Assembly (NCBI GenBank): GCA_903944085.1
Contig: CAJAQO010000316.1
Coordinates: forward strand, 1 to 46,854
Reading direction: 5' to 3'
DNA length: 46,854 nt
Source: an uncultured Verrucomicrobia subdivision 3 bacterium
GTDB taxonomy: Bacteria; Verrucomicrobiota; Verrucomicrobiia; Limisphaerales; UBA11358
The notes beneath the pieces are model-generated. The model worked only from the letters and a program-made list of their open reading frames with translations. It was not told the DNA's origin and did not search any database. Position numbers and translations under genes: made by a program. Position 1 is the first letter of the stretch, and each line of letters begins with the position of its first letter. Below are positions 15,170 through 25,308 of this stretch, one piece after another.

Positions 15170-16132
15170 TCAACGCTTCCGCCACTCCGTTTTCGGCGGT
15201 TCCGGCAAACCTTGCGCCCGCAACGCGGTGCGGAAATGCAGCTTGGAAATTTTCGCCAGCTCGCCCGCGCCGCGCTCGGCGACAAATTGTTTCGCTGCCG
15301 CGTCCACGGCGGCGCTCGCGCCTTTCGGCAATTTCATGGAAAAATCTTTTTCCAGCTTCGCGATGCCTTTCACAAAAGCGTCGCGCGCCAGAATGGACGC
15401 CGCCGCCACGGCGATGTCTTCTTCCGCTTTGTGCCGCTGCACGAGCTGGATTTCCTTGCCCTGCGTCATCAGCGCTTTTTCGATCACGCTTTTGCTCGCG
15501 GCGAACTGGTCGCTGATGGCCTTCACCGGCGGCGGATTCATCTGGTAGCGCTTGCCCATCAAATTCTCGATCACGCGCGCGTGGCCCCACGCGAGCAGCG
15601 TGTTGACGCTTTTCATCTTCGCGTAAAGCCGGTTGTAAGCCTCGTTGCCGACGACGACGGAATCCACCACGCAGCCGGGCGTCTTGCGGATGAGTTCGGC
15701 GAGATCGGAAATTTTCTTGTCGCTGGAAATGTTTTTGGAATCGCGGATGCCGGCGTCTTGCCATGCGCCAATGACGCTCTCGTTCACATAAACGCCCGCG
15801 ATGCAGAGCGGCCCGAAGAAATCGCCCTTGCCGCTTTCGTCCACGCCGATGCGCGGCAGGAGCAGGTCAGGATTCAAAATGGTTTCGTAGCCGAGCTTGG
15901 CCTGCTTGAGAATTTCCGGCTCCAAGACAAACTCGACAAATTCCGCCGTGCCCTTGCCTTGCACCACCAGCTTGCCGCTCTCGTAAAAAACGATGTTCGT
16001 CTTGTCGGATTCAAACGCGAACCGCGCATACGGCACGGTGCGCGGCTGCCAATTGCGCAACTTCAGCGCGGCCAGCAGCGCCGACGCCTGATCGCCGGTC
16101 AGCTTGCAAGTGTGGATGGTCAGCGGTTTCAT
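15170..16132 (-). CDS. rnhC: Ribonuclease HIII
   Basis: 320 aa. RNase HIII cleaves the RNA strand of RNA/DNA hybrids. An N-terminal TBP-like substrate-binding domain (about 1-85) precedes the type 2 RNase H core. The diagnostic Asp98-Glu99 in Gly-Val-Asp-Glu-Ser-Gly-Lys-Gly-Asp-Phe-Phe-Gly-Pro-Leu is seen, then Arg-Asp-Ser-Lys-Asn, and further acidic catalytic positions in the Glu-Glu-Asp-Ile-Ala-Val-Ala and Ala-Arg-Asp-Ala-Phe stretch. The Gly-Lys-Gly-Asp-Phe-Phe-Gly form separates HIII from HII. It converges on the TAXI gene and is alone. A degenerate half copy of the CGCAAAG repeat lies just upstream of its start. Confidence 0.92.
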   Translation of the reverse strand: MKPLTIHTCKLTGDQASALLAALKLRNWQPRTVPYARFAFESDKTNIVFYESGKLVVQGKGTAEFVEFVLEPEILKQAKLGYETILNPDLLLPRIGVDESGKGDFFGPLCIAGVYVNESVIGAWQDAGIRDSKNISSDKKISDLAELIRKTPGCVVDSVVVGNEAYNRLYAKMKSVNTLLAWGHARVIENLMGKRYQMNPPPVKAISDQFAASKSVIEKALMTQGKEIQLVQRHKAEEDIAVAAASILARDAFVKGIAKLEKDFSMKLPKGASAAVDAAAKQFVAERGAGELAKISKLHFRTALRAQGLPEPPKTEWRKR

Positions 16133-16142
16133 TAAAAAATTT

Positions 16143-16172
16143 TAACCGCAAAAGAGCAAAGGCACAGAGAAA
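16143..16172. repeat. Degenerate half copy of the CGCAAAG repeat
   Basis: AACCGCAAAAGAGCAAAGG is followed by CACAGAGAAA just upstream of RNase HIII. It resembles one arm of the palindromic element found inside mutY. No matching second arm was seen close by. Confidence 0.35.
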
Positions 16173-16354
16173 AATCCTGATTGATTGAAATCCCACTGGC
16201 ATTCGGGGCAGGTTGCGGGCCAGTTTTAAACAGGTCACACCAATGGACTTGGTGCAACAGTGCTAAAGGGTCATCCGGCCCGAAAAGCGAAGTCAGTTAG
16301 CGGTTTTTCCAAAGCTGATCGCCTTTGCGCTGCTTGGCCAAATAAAACCAGATT

Positions 16355-18904
16355 TTGCGCTGGCCCACGGCATTCAGTTTGGATGCGGCCCGGATGCAGA
16401 TTTTCAAAACGCATGGAATGACGGGATTAATTAGCGGTCTCAAAGCTCCAAACGGGTTGCGCAGCGGCGGCGGCAGGCAAACTGCTGCAATCTTTCGCTT
16501 GGCTCGACCGACATCCATTTGGCACTCACGGTTGACTCCAGCGTGGATAAGCTGCGTGCTGGGGACGGGAATTATTTTGTCCTTCGGTCTGTGTGTGACG
16601 ATGCGCGGCTGGGAACAGAACGAAATGGAAAAGCACGCGGCGGATCTTGCGCATGAACAGGCGGAAAAACTCCACGTCTCCATCCTGCGTTCCATGGAGG
16701 TGCTGTATTCCGTGGCGGCGCTGCACGCGGCGCAATGCGGGATTCAACGGCAGCAGTTTCACCAGTTCCTCCAGCAAGCCCTCGCGCGCCAGCCGGAATT
16801 GCAGGCGCTGTCGTGGAATCCGGTGGTGCCGGCGGCGCGGCGAAACGATTTTGAGTCGCAGGCCGTGGCCGCCGGACTGGCCGGTTTTCAAATTTGCGAA
16901 AAAAATTCCGCCGGCCAGTTTCAGCCCGCCGCCCAGCGCGATCAATATGTGCCGGTTTATTTCATCGAGCCGCTGGAAAAAAATCTGCCGGCGGTGGGTT
17001 TTGATTTAGGTTCAGACGAGGAACGGCTGCTTTCACTTAATCAGGCGCGCGACACGGCCCAGCCGGTCGCCACCGCGCCGGTTCGACTCGCGCAGGGGCC
17101 GGACAACCAGGCCGGCTTGCTCGTGCTGCTGCCCGTTTATGCCGGCGGCCCGGCGGCGAGCCTGGCCGAACGCCGCGAAAAGCTGGCCGGTTTCGCCGTC
17201 GCCGTTTTTCGGGTGAACAATCTGGTGGAGAAGGAATTTTCCGAACTGCGGACCAAAGGCATTGAAGCATGGCTCCTCGACAATTCCCCGGACGGCGCGT
17301 TGATTTACGGAAATTCGCCGGCGGCGGACGGCGGAAAAGTTTTGCTCGAGGTCGGCGGCCGGCGCTGGGGTATGGGATTTTCGCCGACGCACGAATTTAT
17401 CGCCGCGCAATCGCATCTGCAATCCTGGCTGGTGCTGGCGTGTGGTCTGACCTTCACTTTTTTGATCGCGGCATATTTGTTCGGCGGTTGGCGGCGCACC
17501 CTCCAGATTGCGGCGGCGGACCAGGCCAAGTCCGATTTTCTGGCCAGCATGAGCCACGAAATCCGCACGCCGCTCAACGCGATTCTCGGCTACGCCCAGC
17601 TCCTGCAGCACGACGCCGGACTGCCGCCGGAACAGCGCGATTCGATTGCCGGCATCACCGCCAGCGGACGGCATCTGCTCGGCCTCATCAACGAAATTCT
17701 CGATCTTTCAAAAATCGAGGCGCGCCGGATGGAATTGAATCCGATTGATTTTGACCTTGCCGTGCTGGCAAACGATCAGGCCGCGACGTTTCGTCCGCTG
17801 TGCGCGCAGAAAAAAATTGGTTTCCGCCTCGAAATCACCGGCGGTGCGCACCATCGCGTGCGCGGCGACGAAGGCAAATTGCGGCAGGTGCTCATCAACC
17901 TCGTCGGCAATGCGGTGAAATTCACCAGCGCGGGCGAAGTCTCCTTGCGCATCCTCCGGCAGCCGGACGGCGCATGGCTGTTCGAGGTGTTTGACACGGG
18001 GCTTGGCATTCCGGCCTCGGAGCAGGCGGAGATTTTCAAGCCGTTTCACCAAGGCAGCGGCGCGCGGCATCAAGGCGGCACGGGCCTCGGCCTCGCCATC
18101 GCGCAACGCCAGGTGGAGCTGCTCGGCGGCAGACTGGAATTGAAATCCGAACGCGGCATCGGCTCGCGTTTTTTCTTCACCATTCCGCTGGCCGAAACGC
18201 TCACGGTGGCGGAAGAAATCGCGCCGCGCGTCGTGCGGCTTGCTCATGGCTTTGCCGTCCGCGCGCTGGTGGTGGACGACAATCGCGAGAACCGCCACGT
18301 GCTGGGCGGAATGTTGTCGGCGGTCGGCTGCGAAGTTTCATTCGCGAACGACGGAGAGAGTGCGCTGGCCGTGCTGCGCGAGCAGAAGCCGCAGATTGTC
18401 TTTCTCGATTTGCTCCTGCCCGGCTTGAGCGGCGCGGCGACGGCAAAAAAAATCCGCGAAGAATTTGGCGAGGTTGCGCCGAAGCTGGTGGCGCACACGG
18501 CGTCGGCGCTGGCGTTGCATCGCGACGAAGCGCTGGCGGCCGGCTGCGTGGATTTCATCGCCAAGCCGTTTGCTGGCGAACGAATTTACGATTGTCTGGA
18601 ACGGCTGCTGGGCATCCAATTTCAGCGCGCCGAACCGCTGGCCGCCCTTGTTCTTTTGGATGCGCCGCTGGAACGCGTCGTGTTGCCGGAGGAATTATGC
18701 GCGCGGCTGCTGGTTGCGGCTGAACTGCACAGCACCACCGCGCTCAAAACCTGTTTGCAGGAACTCCGCCGGCTTGGGCCGGAGGCGCAACGCCTGGCGG
18801 AACAAATCCGGCTCCTGATGCGCAGCTACGATATGGACGGCATCCAGCGGTTGCTGGTGCGAACCGCCGTGCCGGAAGCCGCCGGACAAAAAACAAGTTT
18901 GTGA
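16355..18904 (+). CDS. Membrane hybrid histidine kinase with CHASE sensor and C-terminal receiver
   Basis: 849 aa from the first ATG; the true start may be further in (ATGs at residues 14 and 22, or a TTG near residue 49), since the first ~55 residues look non-conserved. Membrane segments at about 64-83 and 356-379 flank a ~270-residue periplasmic CHASE-type sensor, which in this family binds small ligands. Then come HisKA with His401 (Ser-His-Glu-Ile-Arg-Thr-Pro-Leu-Asn), an HATPase domain (Asn box Asn-Leu-Val-Gly-Asn-Ala-Val-Lys-Phe, Gly boxes Asp-Thr-Gly-Leu-Gly and Gly-Thr-Gly-Leu-Gly-Leu-Ala), and a receiver with Asp685 (Phe-Leu-Asp-Leu-Leu-Leu-Pro). A helical tail of ~90 residues follows. 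The next gene, 27 nt downstream, is an NtrC-like regulator, its likely partner. Confidence 0.88.
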   Translation: MRWPTAFSLDAARMQIFKTHGMTGLISGLKAPNGLRSGGGRQTAAIFRLARPTSIWHSRLTPAWISCVLGTGIILSFGLCVTMRGWEQNEMEKHAADLAHEQAEKLHVSILRSMEVLYSVAALHAAQCGIQRQQFHQFLQQALARQPELQALSWNPVVPAARRNDFESQAVAAGLAGFQICEKNSAGQFQPAAQRDQYVPVYFIEPLEKNLPAVGFDLGSDEERLLSLNQARDTAQPVATAPVRLAQGPDNQAGLLVLLPVYAGGPAASLAERREKLAGFAVAVFRVNNLVEKEFSELRTKGIEAWLLDNSPDGALIYGNSPAADGGKVLLEVGGRRWGMGFSPTHEFIAAQSHLQSWLVLACGLTFTFLIAAYLFGGWRRTLQIAAADQAKSDFLASMSHEIRTPLNAILGYAQLLQHDAGLPPEQRDSIAGITASGRHLLGLINEILDLSKIEARRMELNPIDFDLAVLANDQAATFRPLCAQKKIGFRLEITGGAHHRVRGDEGKLRQVLINLVGNAVKFTSAGEVSLRILRQPDGAWLFEVFDTGLGIPASEQAEIFKPFHQGSGARHQGGTGLGLAIAQRQVELLGGRLELKSERGIGSRFFFTIPLAETLTVAEEIAPRVVRLAHGFAVRALVVDDNRENRHVLGGMLSAVGCEVSFANDGESALAVLREQKPQIVFLDLLLPGLSGAATAKKIREEFGEVAPKLVAHTASALALHRDEALAAGCVDFIAKPFAGERIYDCLERLLGIQFQRAEPLAALVLLDAPLERVVLPEELCARLLVAAELHSTTALKTCLQELRRLGPEAQRLAEQIRLLMRSYDMDGIQRLLVRTAVPEAAGQKTSL

Positions 18905-18931
18905 GAAACCAACTTTACCAATTTCATAATA

Positions 18932-20443
<1,512 letters not shown>

Positions 20444-20455
20444 GATTGGCCGAGC

Positions 20456-20479
20456 TTGAAAAGTGTTTCAAGTGTTTCA
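20456..20479. promoter_or_regulatory. Candidate upstream activator site
   Basis: TTGAAA-N4-TTTCAA (20456-20471) is a perfect palindrome, and AGTGTTTCA is directly repeated at 20462-20470 and 20471-20479. The group lies about 100-120 bp before the -24 element at 20574, the usual distance for enhancer-binding proteins. The obvious binder is the regulator encoded immediately upstream. Confidence 0.55.
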
Positions 20480-20573
20480 CGGGCGACAGATGGAACACGG
20501 TTGCCGATTTGCAGCCGGTAATTGGATTTGAAAAAGCCTTGCAATCATTGGTGAATTTGCGGTCCGGAGGCAT

Positions 20574-20589
20574 TGGCACGCGGCTGGCT
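20574..20589 (+). promoter_or_regulatory. Sigma-54 (-24/-12) promoter
   Basis: TGGCACG-CGGC-TGGCT matches the consensus TGGCACG-N4-TTGCW at every fixed position but one, with the invariant GG and GC spaced exactly as required. It follows an NtrC-like activator gene and sits 53 nt before the ATG of the outer-membrane protein at 20642. Confidence 0.8.
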
Positions 20590-20641
20590 AGAGGAGCGGC
20601 ATCAGGTTCAAAGCCTGAAACCAAAACAAAGGAACGAATTC

Positions 20642-21637
20642 ATGAAGACCAAAAAACTGAACGTCACTCCCGGCCGACAAACCAAAACTTCCTTGCCCAA
20701 GCACGCCACCAATTATCTGCTGGGAACCCTGACGGCAGCGGCTGTTTTTCCACTGACCGCCGCCCGCGCGCACGCGGATGGTGCGCCGGTGCCATCCAAA
20801 GTCCATGCGCTGGTGGATTTTGAATTTGCCAACGAATATGTCACGCCACGCGGCATGATCGTGCGCGACCAGGGTTTGACGGTGCAGCCGTTGTTCCTTG
20901 GATTTGTGAGCCTTTACCAGGGCGATTCGTTTATCAACAGCGTGACGCTGATTCCCGGCGTCTGGAATGATCTCGGAACGCATGCCATTTCGGTCCACGC
21001 GCCCTACAACAGCCAGCCGACCACGCCGTGGACGGAAATTGATCCCATCGCCGGCATCGAAATCGGCTTCGCCAAACATTTCACGCTGGACGTAACTTAC
21101 ACGGCCTTTGTCGAACAGATTCTCGACATCGGCACGTCGCAGCATCTCGATACCAAATTGAGTTTCGACGACAGCTCGTATTTTAAAGGCTTTGGTTTCC
21201 ATCCTTATCTTGAATTCTGGCAGGAACTGGACGGCAAGGCCACCGCTGCCGATGTGCCGTATAATGTGTTTAAGAACAAAGGCCCGGGGCCGGGCTCAAG
21301 TTACTACTTCGAGGTGGGCCTTGATCCGACTTATACTTTCAAAACGCTGGGCGGTCTGAAAGTGGAAGCGCCGATAGATGTGCTATTGCCCAGTTCCGAC
21401 TTCTATGGCGGGTATTACAGTTCCGCCTCCACCGTGGGCTTGTTCGATGTGGGCTTGAAAGGCACCGTGCCGATGAATTTCATGCCGCAAGGCTACGGGC
21501 ACTGGAGTTTCCACGCCGGTTTCAAATACATGTATTTTGTGGACGACAATCTTTACAACTTGAACACCTTTAACGCGCCGGGCAAGCCGACGCGCGACAC
21601 CTGGCAGATATTCGCCGGCGTCGCGGTTTTCTTTTGA
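20642..21637 (+). CDS. Outer-membrane beta-barrel protein (channel-like)
   Basis: 331 aa from the ATG at 20642, chosen because AAAGGA lies 8 nt upstream and a signal peptide follows; the longer frame from 20573 would start on the sigma-54 promoter. A basic N-terminus and a hydrophobic stretch lead to a probable cleavage after Ala-Arg-Ala-His-Ala near residue 45. The mature part is rich in alternating hydrophobic strands with Gly, Tyr and Phe, has no long hydrophobic helix, and ends Ala-Val-Phe-Phe, the aromatic ending typical of outer-membrane barrels. I do not recognise the family. As first gene behind the promoter it probably admits the compound that the downstream hydrolases and permease handle. 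Confidence 0.7.
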   Translation: MKTKKLNVTPGRQTKTSLPKHATNYLLGTLTAAAVFPLTAARAHADGAPVPSKVHALVDFEFANEYVTPRGMIVRDQGLTVQPLFLGFVSLYQGDSFINSVTLIPGVWNDLGTHAISVHAPYNSQPTTPWTEIDPIAGIEIGFAKHFTLDVTYTAFVEQILDIGTSQHLDTKLSFDDSSYFKGFGFHPYLEFWQELDGKATAADVPYNVFKNKGPGPGSSYYFEVGLDPTYTFKTLGGLKVEAPIDVLLPSSDFYGGYYSSASTVGLFDVGLKGTVPMNFMPQGYGHWSFHAGFKYMYFVDDNLYNLNTFNAPGKPTRDTWQIFAGVAVFF

Positions 21638-21644
21638 TGGAATC

Positions 21645-22343
21645 ATGTCCGCCAACAACCATGCGCCGAAACATGTCGCGGCTGATCCATATCCGTGGCC
21701 GTTCAATGGCGATTTGCGCCCGGAAAACACGGTGGTTCTCGTGATTGACATGCAAACGGATTTTTGCGGGCCGGGCGGCTACGTGGACAAAATGGGCTAC
21801 GACCTTTCGCTGACGCGCGCGCCGATCGGGCCGATTCAAAACGTGCTGGCGACCTCGCGGCAAAAAGGTTTTCACGTCATGCATACGCGCGAAGGGCATC
21901 GCGCCGACCTCGCGGATTTGCCGGAAAACAAACGCTGGCGCAGTCAGCGCATCGGCGCGGGCATCGGCGACGCCGGCCCGTGCGGAAAAATTTTAGTTCG
22001 CGGTGAAGAAGGTTGGAAAATCATTCATGAATTGCAACCGTTGCCCGGCGAAACCATCATTGACAAGCCGGGCAAAGGGTCTTTTTACGCGACGGATTTG
22101 GACATGGTGCTGCGCCGGAAAGGCATTCAAAACATTGCGCTCGCCGGCATCACGACGGACGTGTGCGTCCACACGACGATGCGCGAGGCGAACGACCGCG
22201 GTTACGAATGCCTGATGCTTTCCGACGGCACCGGCGCGACCGATTACGGGAATCATCTCGCCGCACTGAAGATGATCAAAATGCAGGGCGGCGTGTTCGG
22301 CGCGGTTGCCGATTCCACGGCGTTCATCAAGGCGATTTCATGA
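21645..22343 (+). CDS. Isochorismatase-fold cysteine hydrolase, biuret amidohydrolase-like
   Basis: 232 aa, beginning 7 nt after the barrel gene. The catalytic triad of cysteine hydrolases is complete: Asp35 (Val-Ile-Asp-Met-Gln-Thr-Asp-Phe), Lys141 ([10 protein letters not shown]) and Cys174 (Thr-Thr-Asp-Val-Cys-Val-His). These are one position from the Asp/Lys/Cys numbering I recall for Rhizobium biuret hydrolase. The N-terminal Tyr-Pro-Trp-Pro-Phe-Asn-Gly, Gly-Tyr-Val-Asp-Lys-Met-Gly-Tyr-Asp, His-Thr-Arg-Glu-Gly-His-Arg and Asn-Lys-Arg-Trp-Arg also fit biuret/triuret hydrolases. Expected reaction is hydrolysis of a ureido amide, for example biuret to allophanate plus ammonia. Ureidoacrylate (RutB) or triuret activity is the alternative. 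Family call is firm, substrate is not. Confidence 0.82.
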   Translation: MSANNHAPKHVAADPYPWPFNGDLRPENTVVLVIDMQTDFCGPGGYVDKMGYDLSLTRAPIGPIQNVLATSRQKGFHVMHTREGHRADLADLPENKRWRSQRIGAGIGDAGPCGKILVRGEEGWKIIHELQPLPGETIIDKPGKGSFYATDLDMVLRRKGIQNIALAGITTDVCVHTTMREANDRGYECLMLSDGTGATDYGNHLAALKMIKMQGGVFGAVADSTAFIKAIS

Positions 22344-22383
22344 GTGTGATTTGTCAGTCAAATTCAAACCGGTCGCACGAGAA

Positions 22384-22491
22384 ATTTGGAGTGCGCGGAC
22401 ATGTCGCCGCACTCCCAAATCAGGATGTCGCGGCGGCAATGGCCCGGCGCGCGGAAGTTCCTCCTCCGCGCGCCGCTGCGCCGTTGCCGCC
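22384..22491. repeat. Two palindromic hairpins between the two hydrolase genes
   Basis: First hairpin 22384-22420: ATTTGGAGTGCG pairs with CGCACTCCCAAAT (one bulged base) around an ACATGT centre. Second hairpin 22432-22491: a perfect 11-bp stem CGGCGCGCGGA/TCCGCGCGCCG (22445-22455 with 22465-22475) inside a longer imperfect arm pair (GGCGGCAATGGC with GCCGTTGCCGCC). They resemble REP-type dispersed elements and may attenuate or stabilise the operon message. Confidence 0.6.
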
Positions 22492-22512
22492 AAGACTGTT
22501 TTTCATGCTGCC

Positions 22513-23190
22513 ATGAAAGCCGGCAAAATGATCGCCGTGGAAGCCGAACCGTATCCGTTCGAGTTCACGCCCGCAGTGTGTGCGCTGCTGATCATTGACA
22601 TGCAGCGCGATTTCCTGGAACCGGGCGGCTTTGGTGAAATGCTCGGCAACGACGTCTCAAAATTGCGCCGCACGATTGAGCCAAACCAAAAACTTTTGGC
22701 CGTCTGGCGCGCGAAAAAATTGCCGGTGCTGCACACGCGTGAAGGCCACCGGCCCGATCTCGGCTGCCTGCCGCCGGCAAAAAAAATCCGCGGTCGCAGT
22801 CTGGCGACCATCGGCGATCCCGGTCCGATGGGGCGCATTTTGGTTCGCGGCGAGGCCGGGCACGACATCATTCCCGAGTTGTATCCGGTGTTTGGCGAAG
22901 CGGTGATTGACAAGCCGGGCAAAGGCGCGTTTTACGCGACTGACTTGCACGCCATCCTGATGAATCGCGGCATCAAGCAGCTCATCGTCACGGGCGTCAC
23001 CACGGAAGTCTGCGTGAACACCACCGTGCGCGAAGCCAATGATCGCGGCTACGACTGCCTCGTGCCGGAAGATTGCGTCGGCTCGTATTTTTCCGACCTG
23101 CACGAAGCCGGATTGAAAATGATCAAGGCGCAAGGCGGCATCTTCGGCTGGGTGTCCCACTCGAAACATATTTTGAAAGTGCTCAATTAA
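22513..23190 (+). CDS. Second isochorismatase-fold cysteine hydrolase (paralogue)
   Basis: 225 aa from the ATG at 22513 (an alternative ATG is at 22528). The longer frame from 22306 runs through the palindromes and the previous gene's end and is rejected. The triad is intact: Asp29 (Ile-Ile-Asp-Met-Gln-Arg-Asp-Phe), Lys134 (Val-Ile-Asp-Lys-Pro-Gly-Lys-Gly) and Cys167 (Thr-Thr-Glu-Val-Cys-Val-Asn). It shares His-Thr-Arg-Glu-Gly-His-Arg, Gly-Arg-Ile-Leu-Val-Arg-Gly-Glu and Arg-Glu-Ala-Asn-Asp-Arg-Gly-Tyr with the previous protein but differs in the substrate-facing stretches (Leu-Glu-Pro-Gly-Gly-Phe instead of Cys-Gly-Pro-Gly-Gly-Tyr, a Val-Gly-Ser-Tyr loop instead of Thr-Gly-Ala-Thr). The pair may act on successive or related ureido compounds. 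Confidence 0.8.
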   Translation: MKAGKMIAVEAEPYPFEFTPAVCALLIIDMQRDFLEPGGFGEMLGNDVSKLRRTIEPNQKLLAVWRAKKLPVLHTREGHRPDLGCLPPAKKIRGRSLATIGDPGPMGRILVRGEAGHDIIPELYPVFGEAVIDKPGKGAFYATDLHAILMNRGIKQLIVTGVTTEVCVNTTVREANDRGYDCLVPEDCVGSYFSDLHEAGLKMIKAQGGIFGWVSHSKHILKVLN

Positions 23191-23240
23191 AAATTTCCCA
23201 AACCGCAAAACCTTCAACCAAAAACGAAAGTGAGAACACA

Positions 23241-24815
23241 ATGAATGTGAAACCAAAAATCTGGGTGCCGGGCGACTGGAATGCTTATTTCGGTTTCGGC
23301 ACGAACATCCTCGTCAACCTGCTCACGCTCACCGCGCTGTTGCGGTTTGTGCTGAAAATGCCGGACGATCTCGTCTTCGGTCGCATCCTGCCGGCCACCG
23401 GGTTGATGATGTGTCTGAGCACGGCATATTATGCGTTCCTCGCATATCGTCTCGCGAAAAAAACCGGACGCACGGATGTGTGCGCGTTGCCTTCAGGCAT
23501 CAGCGTGCCGCACATGTTCATCGTAACGTTTGTAGTGATGATGCCGATTGCGTTGACCACGAAAGATCCGATGAAAGGCTGGGAAGCCGGGCTGACGTGG
23601 GTATTCGTGCAAAGCTTCGTGCTGATGGCCGGCGGATTCATCGCGCCGATTATTCGGAAAATAACTCCGCGCGCGGCGCTGCTCGGCACGCTCGCGGGCG
23701 TTTCGATTACGTTTATTTCGATGGCACCCGCGTTGCAAATGTTCATGACTCCAGTGATCGGTCTGGTTTGTTTCGGCGTCATTTTGTTTAGCTGGTTCGG
23801 CGGGGTGAAATACGGAAAAATTCCGGCAGGCTTGGTTGCCATCGCGGTGGGCACGCTGATCGCGTGGGGCTCGACCGCGCTGCATTTAAATTTCGGTGGA
23901 ATGACGCCGGCCAACTTGTCAGCCTCGGTGGCGAACTTTGGTTTTCATATTCCGCTGCCGGCATTTTCACACGTGTTTGACGGCTTCCAATTCCTTGGCG
24001 TCATTTTGGTGACGGCGATTCCGTTCGGCATTTATGATCTCGTGGAAGCGATGGACAACGTCGAAAGCGCCTCCGCTGCCGGCGACAGTTATCCCACGAC
24101 CCGCGTGCTCACCGCCGACGGCGTGGTGAGCCTCATCGGCTGTATGATGGGCAATCCGTTCATCAATGCGGTTTACATTGGCCATCCCGGTTGGAAAGCG
24201 ATGGGCGGCCGCATCGGCTACTCAGCGGCGACGGGTTTGACGGTGATCGTGCTTTGCTGGTTCGGCACAATCTCGGTAATCTCTGCGATCATACCGACCA
24301 TCGCAATTTTACCCATCCTGCTTTACATCGGCATGTTGATCGGCTCGCAAGCTTTTCAGGAAACGCCGAAACGTCACGCGCCGGCCATCGTGCTGGCGAT
24401 TGTGCCGTCCATTGCGAACTGGGGCTTGACGGTTATTAACAGCGCGCTGGCGGCCGCGGGCGTTTTCGCAGTGTCCGATGAACTTGCCGGAAACATGCTG
24501 AATCAGGGCGTTTTTTATCACGGCCTGCAATCGCTCGGCGGCGGCTCGACGCTCGGCGGGTTGATCTTGGGCGCGACGGCGGTGTGCATCATTGACCGCA
24601 ATTTCACGAAAGCCGCCGGCTTTGCGCTGGCGGGTTCCATTCTCACATTTTTCGGATTGATGCACGGCCAGCAAATCGGTGTCGCCGTGAGTCCGATTGT
24701 GGCCATCAGCTACCTGGCGGTCGCAGGGATGTTGTTCAGTTGCGCCAAGTTTGCCGTCGTGGCACCCGTGCCGGCGGAAGCAACTCCGGAAGTTTCCGAA
24801 GCGAGCCCGGCGTAA
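23241..24815 (+). CDS. NCS2-type nucleobase/ureide permease
   Basis: 524 aa from the ATG at 23241 (the frame opens earlier within the preceding gene, but the hydrophilic upstream part is not transporter-like). About twelve to fourteen hydrophobic segments cover nearly the whole length, with the NCS2 features Ala-Leu-Pro-Ser-Gly-Ile-Ser in the first half, an acidic Asp-Leu-Val-Glu-Ala-Met-Asp-Asn-Val-Glu-Ser stretch (about 270) and Met-Gly-Asn-Pro-Phe near 305. NCS2 carriers move purines, uracil, xanthine or related ring and ureido compounds with a cation. Its place behind the two hydrolases and the outer-membrane barrel suggests it imports their substrate across the inner membrane. Specificity cannot be read from sequence. 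Confidence 0.82.
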   Translation: MNVKPKIWVPGDWNAYFGFGTNILVNLLTLTALLRFVLKMPDDLVFGRILPATGLMMCLSTAYYAFLAYRLAKKTGRTDVCALPSGISVPHMFIVTFVVMMPIALTTKDPMKGWEAGLTWVFVQSFVLMAGGFIAPIIRKITPRAALLGTLAGVSITFISMAPALQMFMTPVIGLVCFGVILFSWFGGVKYGKIPAGLVAIAVGTLIAWGSTALHLNFGGMTPANLSASVANFGFHIPLPAFSHVFDGFQFLGVILVTAIPFGIYDLVEAMDNVESASAAGDSYPTTRVLTADGVVSLIGCMMGNPFINAVYIGHPGWKAMGGRIGYSAATGLTVIVLCWFGTISVISAIIPTIAILPILLYIGMLIGSQAFQETPKRHAPAIVLAIVPSIANWGLTVINSALAAAGVFAVSDELAGNMLNQGVFYHGLQSLGGGSTLGGLILGATAVCIIDRNFTKAAGFALAGSILTFFGLMHGQQIGVAVSPIVAISYLAVAGMLFSCAKFAVVAPVPAEATPEVSEASPA

Positions 24816-24915
24816 ATCCGGGGCCCGCAAAAACAGATTGTTTGTCATGCGCCGACGTTGAATTTTTGGAGGACCGACCTTCCAAATCCGCCAACGTCCC
24901 GTTAAAATAAAACCC

Positions 24916-25308
24916 ATGGCGAACAATCCCGAACGGGTGCTCAAGCTCAATGACCTTTTCCAAATTTCGGGCTGGCAGAAAAAACTCAAGTGGCAGCCAT
25001 TTTGTGATGGCGTGGATATTTACCGGCTTTACGAAAACGGCCCGGATGGCCCCACGGCGGCGCTGCTGCGGTTTCATCCCGGCGGTCGCGTGCCGCTCCA
25101 TGAACACACCGGCTATGAACACATTTTCATGCTTGCTGGCGAACAGGTGGATGAGGTCAGCAAAGCCGAGGCCGGCGCGCTCATCATCAATCCACCCGGC
25201 ACAGCCCACAGCATCGTTAGCGAAAACGGCTGCATCGTCCTCGCGATCTACGAGAAGCCCGTGAAATTTCTGGAGCCAACCGATACCAAACATGAGCCTG
25301 CCGGGTGA
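24916..25308 (+). CDS. Single-domain cupin protein
   Basis: 130 aa, cytoplasmic. A ChrR-type cupin barrel (about 35-115): Pro-Gly-Gly-Arg-Val-Pro-Leu-His-Glu-His-Thr-Gly-Tyr-Glu-His-Ile-Phe-Met-Leu contributes the metal-binding His-x-His-x4-Glu-His, and the second motif is Asn-Pro-Pro-Gly-Thr-Ala-His-Ser. It could be an enzyme or a small-molecule sensor. The 100-nt gap from the permease contains a short imperfect hairpin (TTTGGAGG/CCTTCCAAA). It overlaps the next gene by 17 nt, which suggests the two are translated together. Confidence 0.75.
   Translation: MANNPERVLKLNDLFQISGWQKKLKWQPFCDGVDIYRLYENGPDGPTAALLRFHPGGRVPLHEHTGYEHIFMLAGEQVDEVSKAEAGALIINPPGTAHSIVSENGCIVLAIYEKPVKFLEPTDTKHEPAG

Noticed and set aside
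16517-16532. TGGCAC-containing stretch as a second sigma-54 promoter
   Set aside because: The GC of the -12 element is absent at the required spacing, and it lies inside the kinase coding region.
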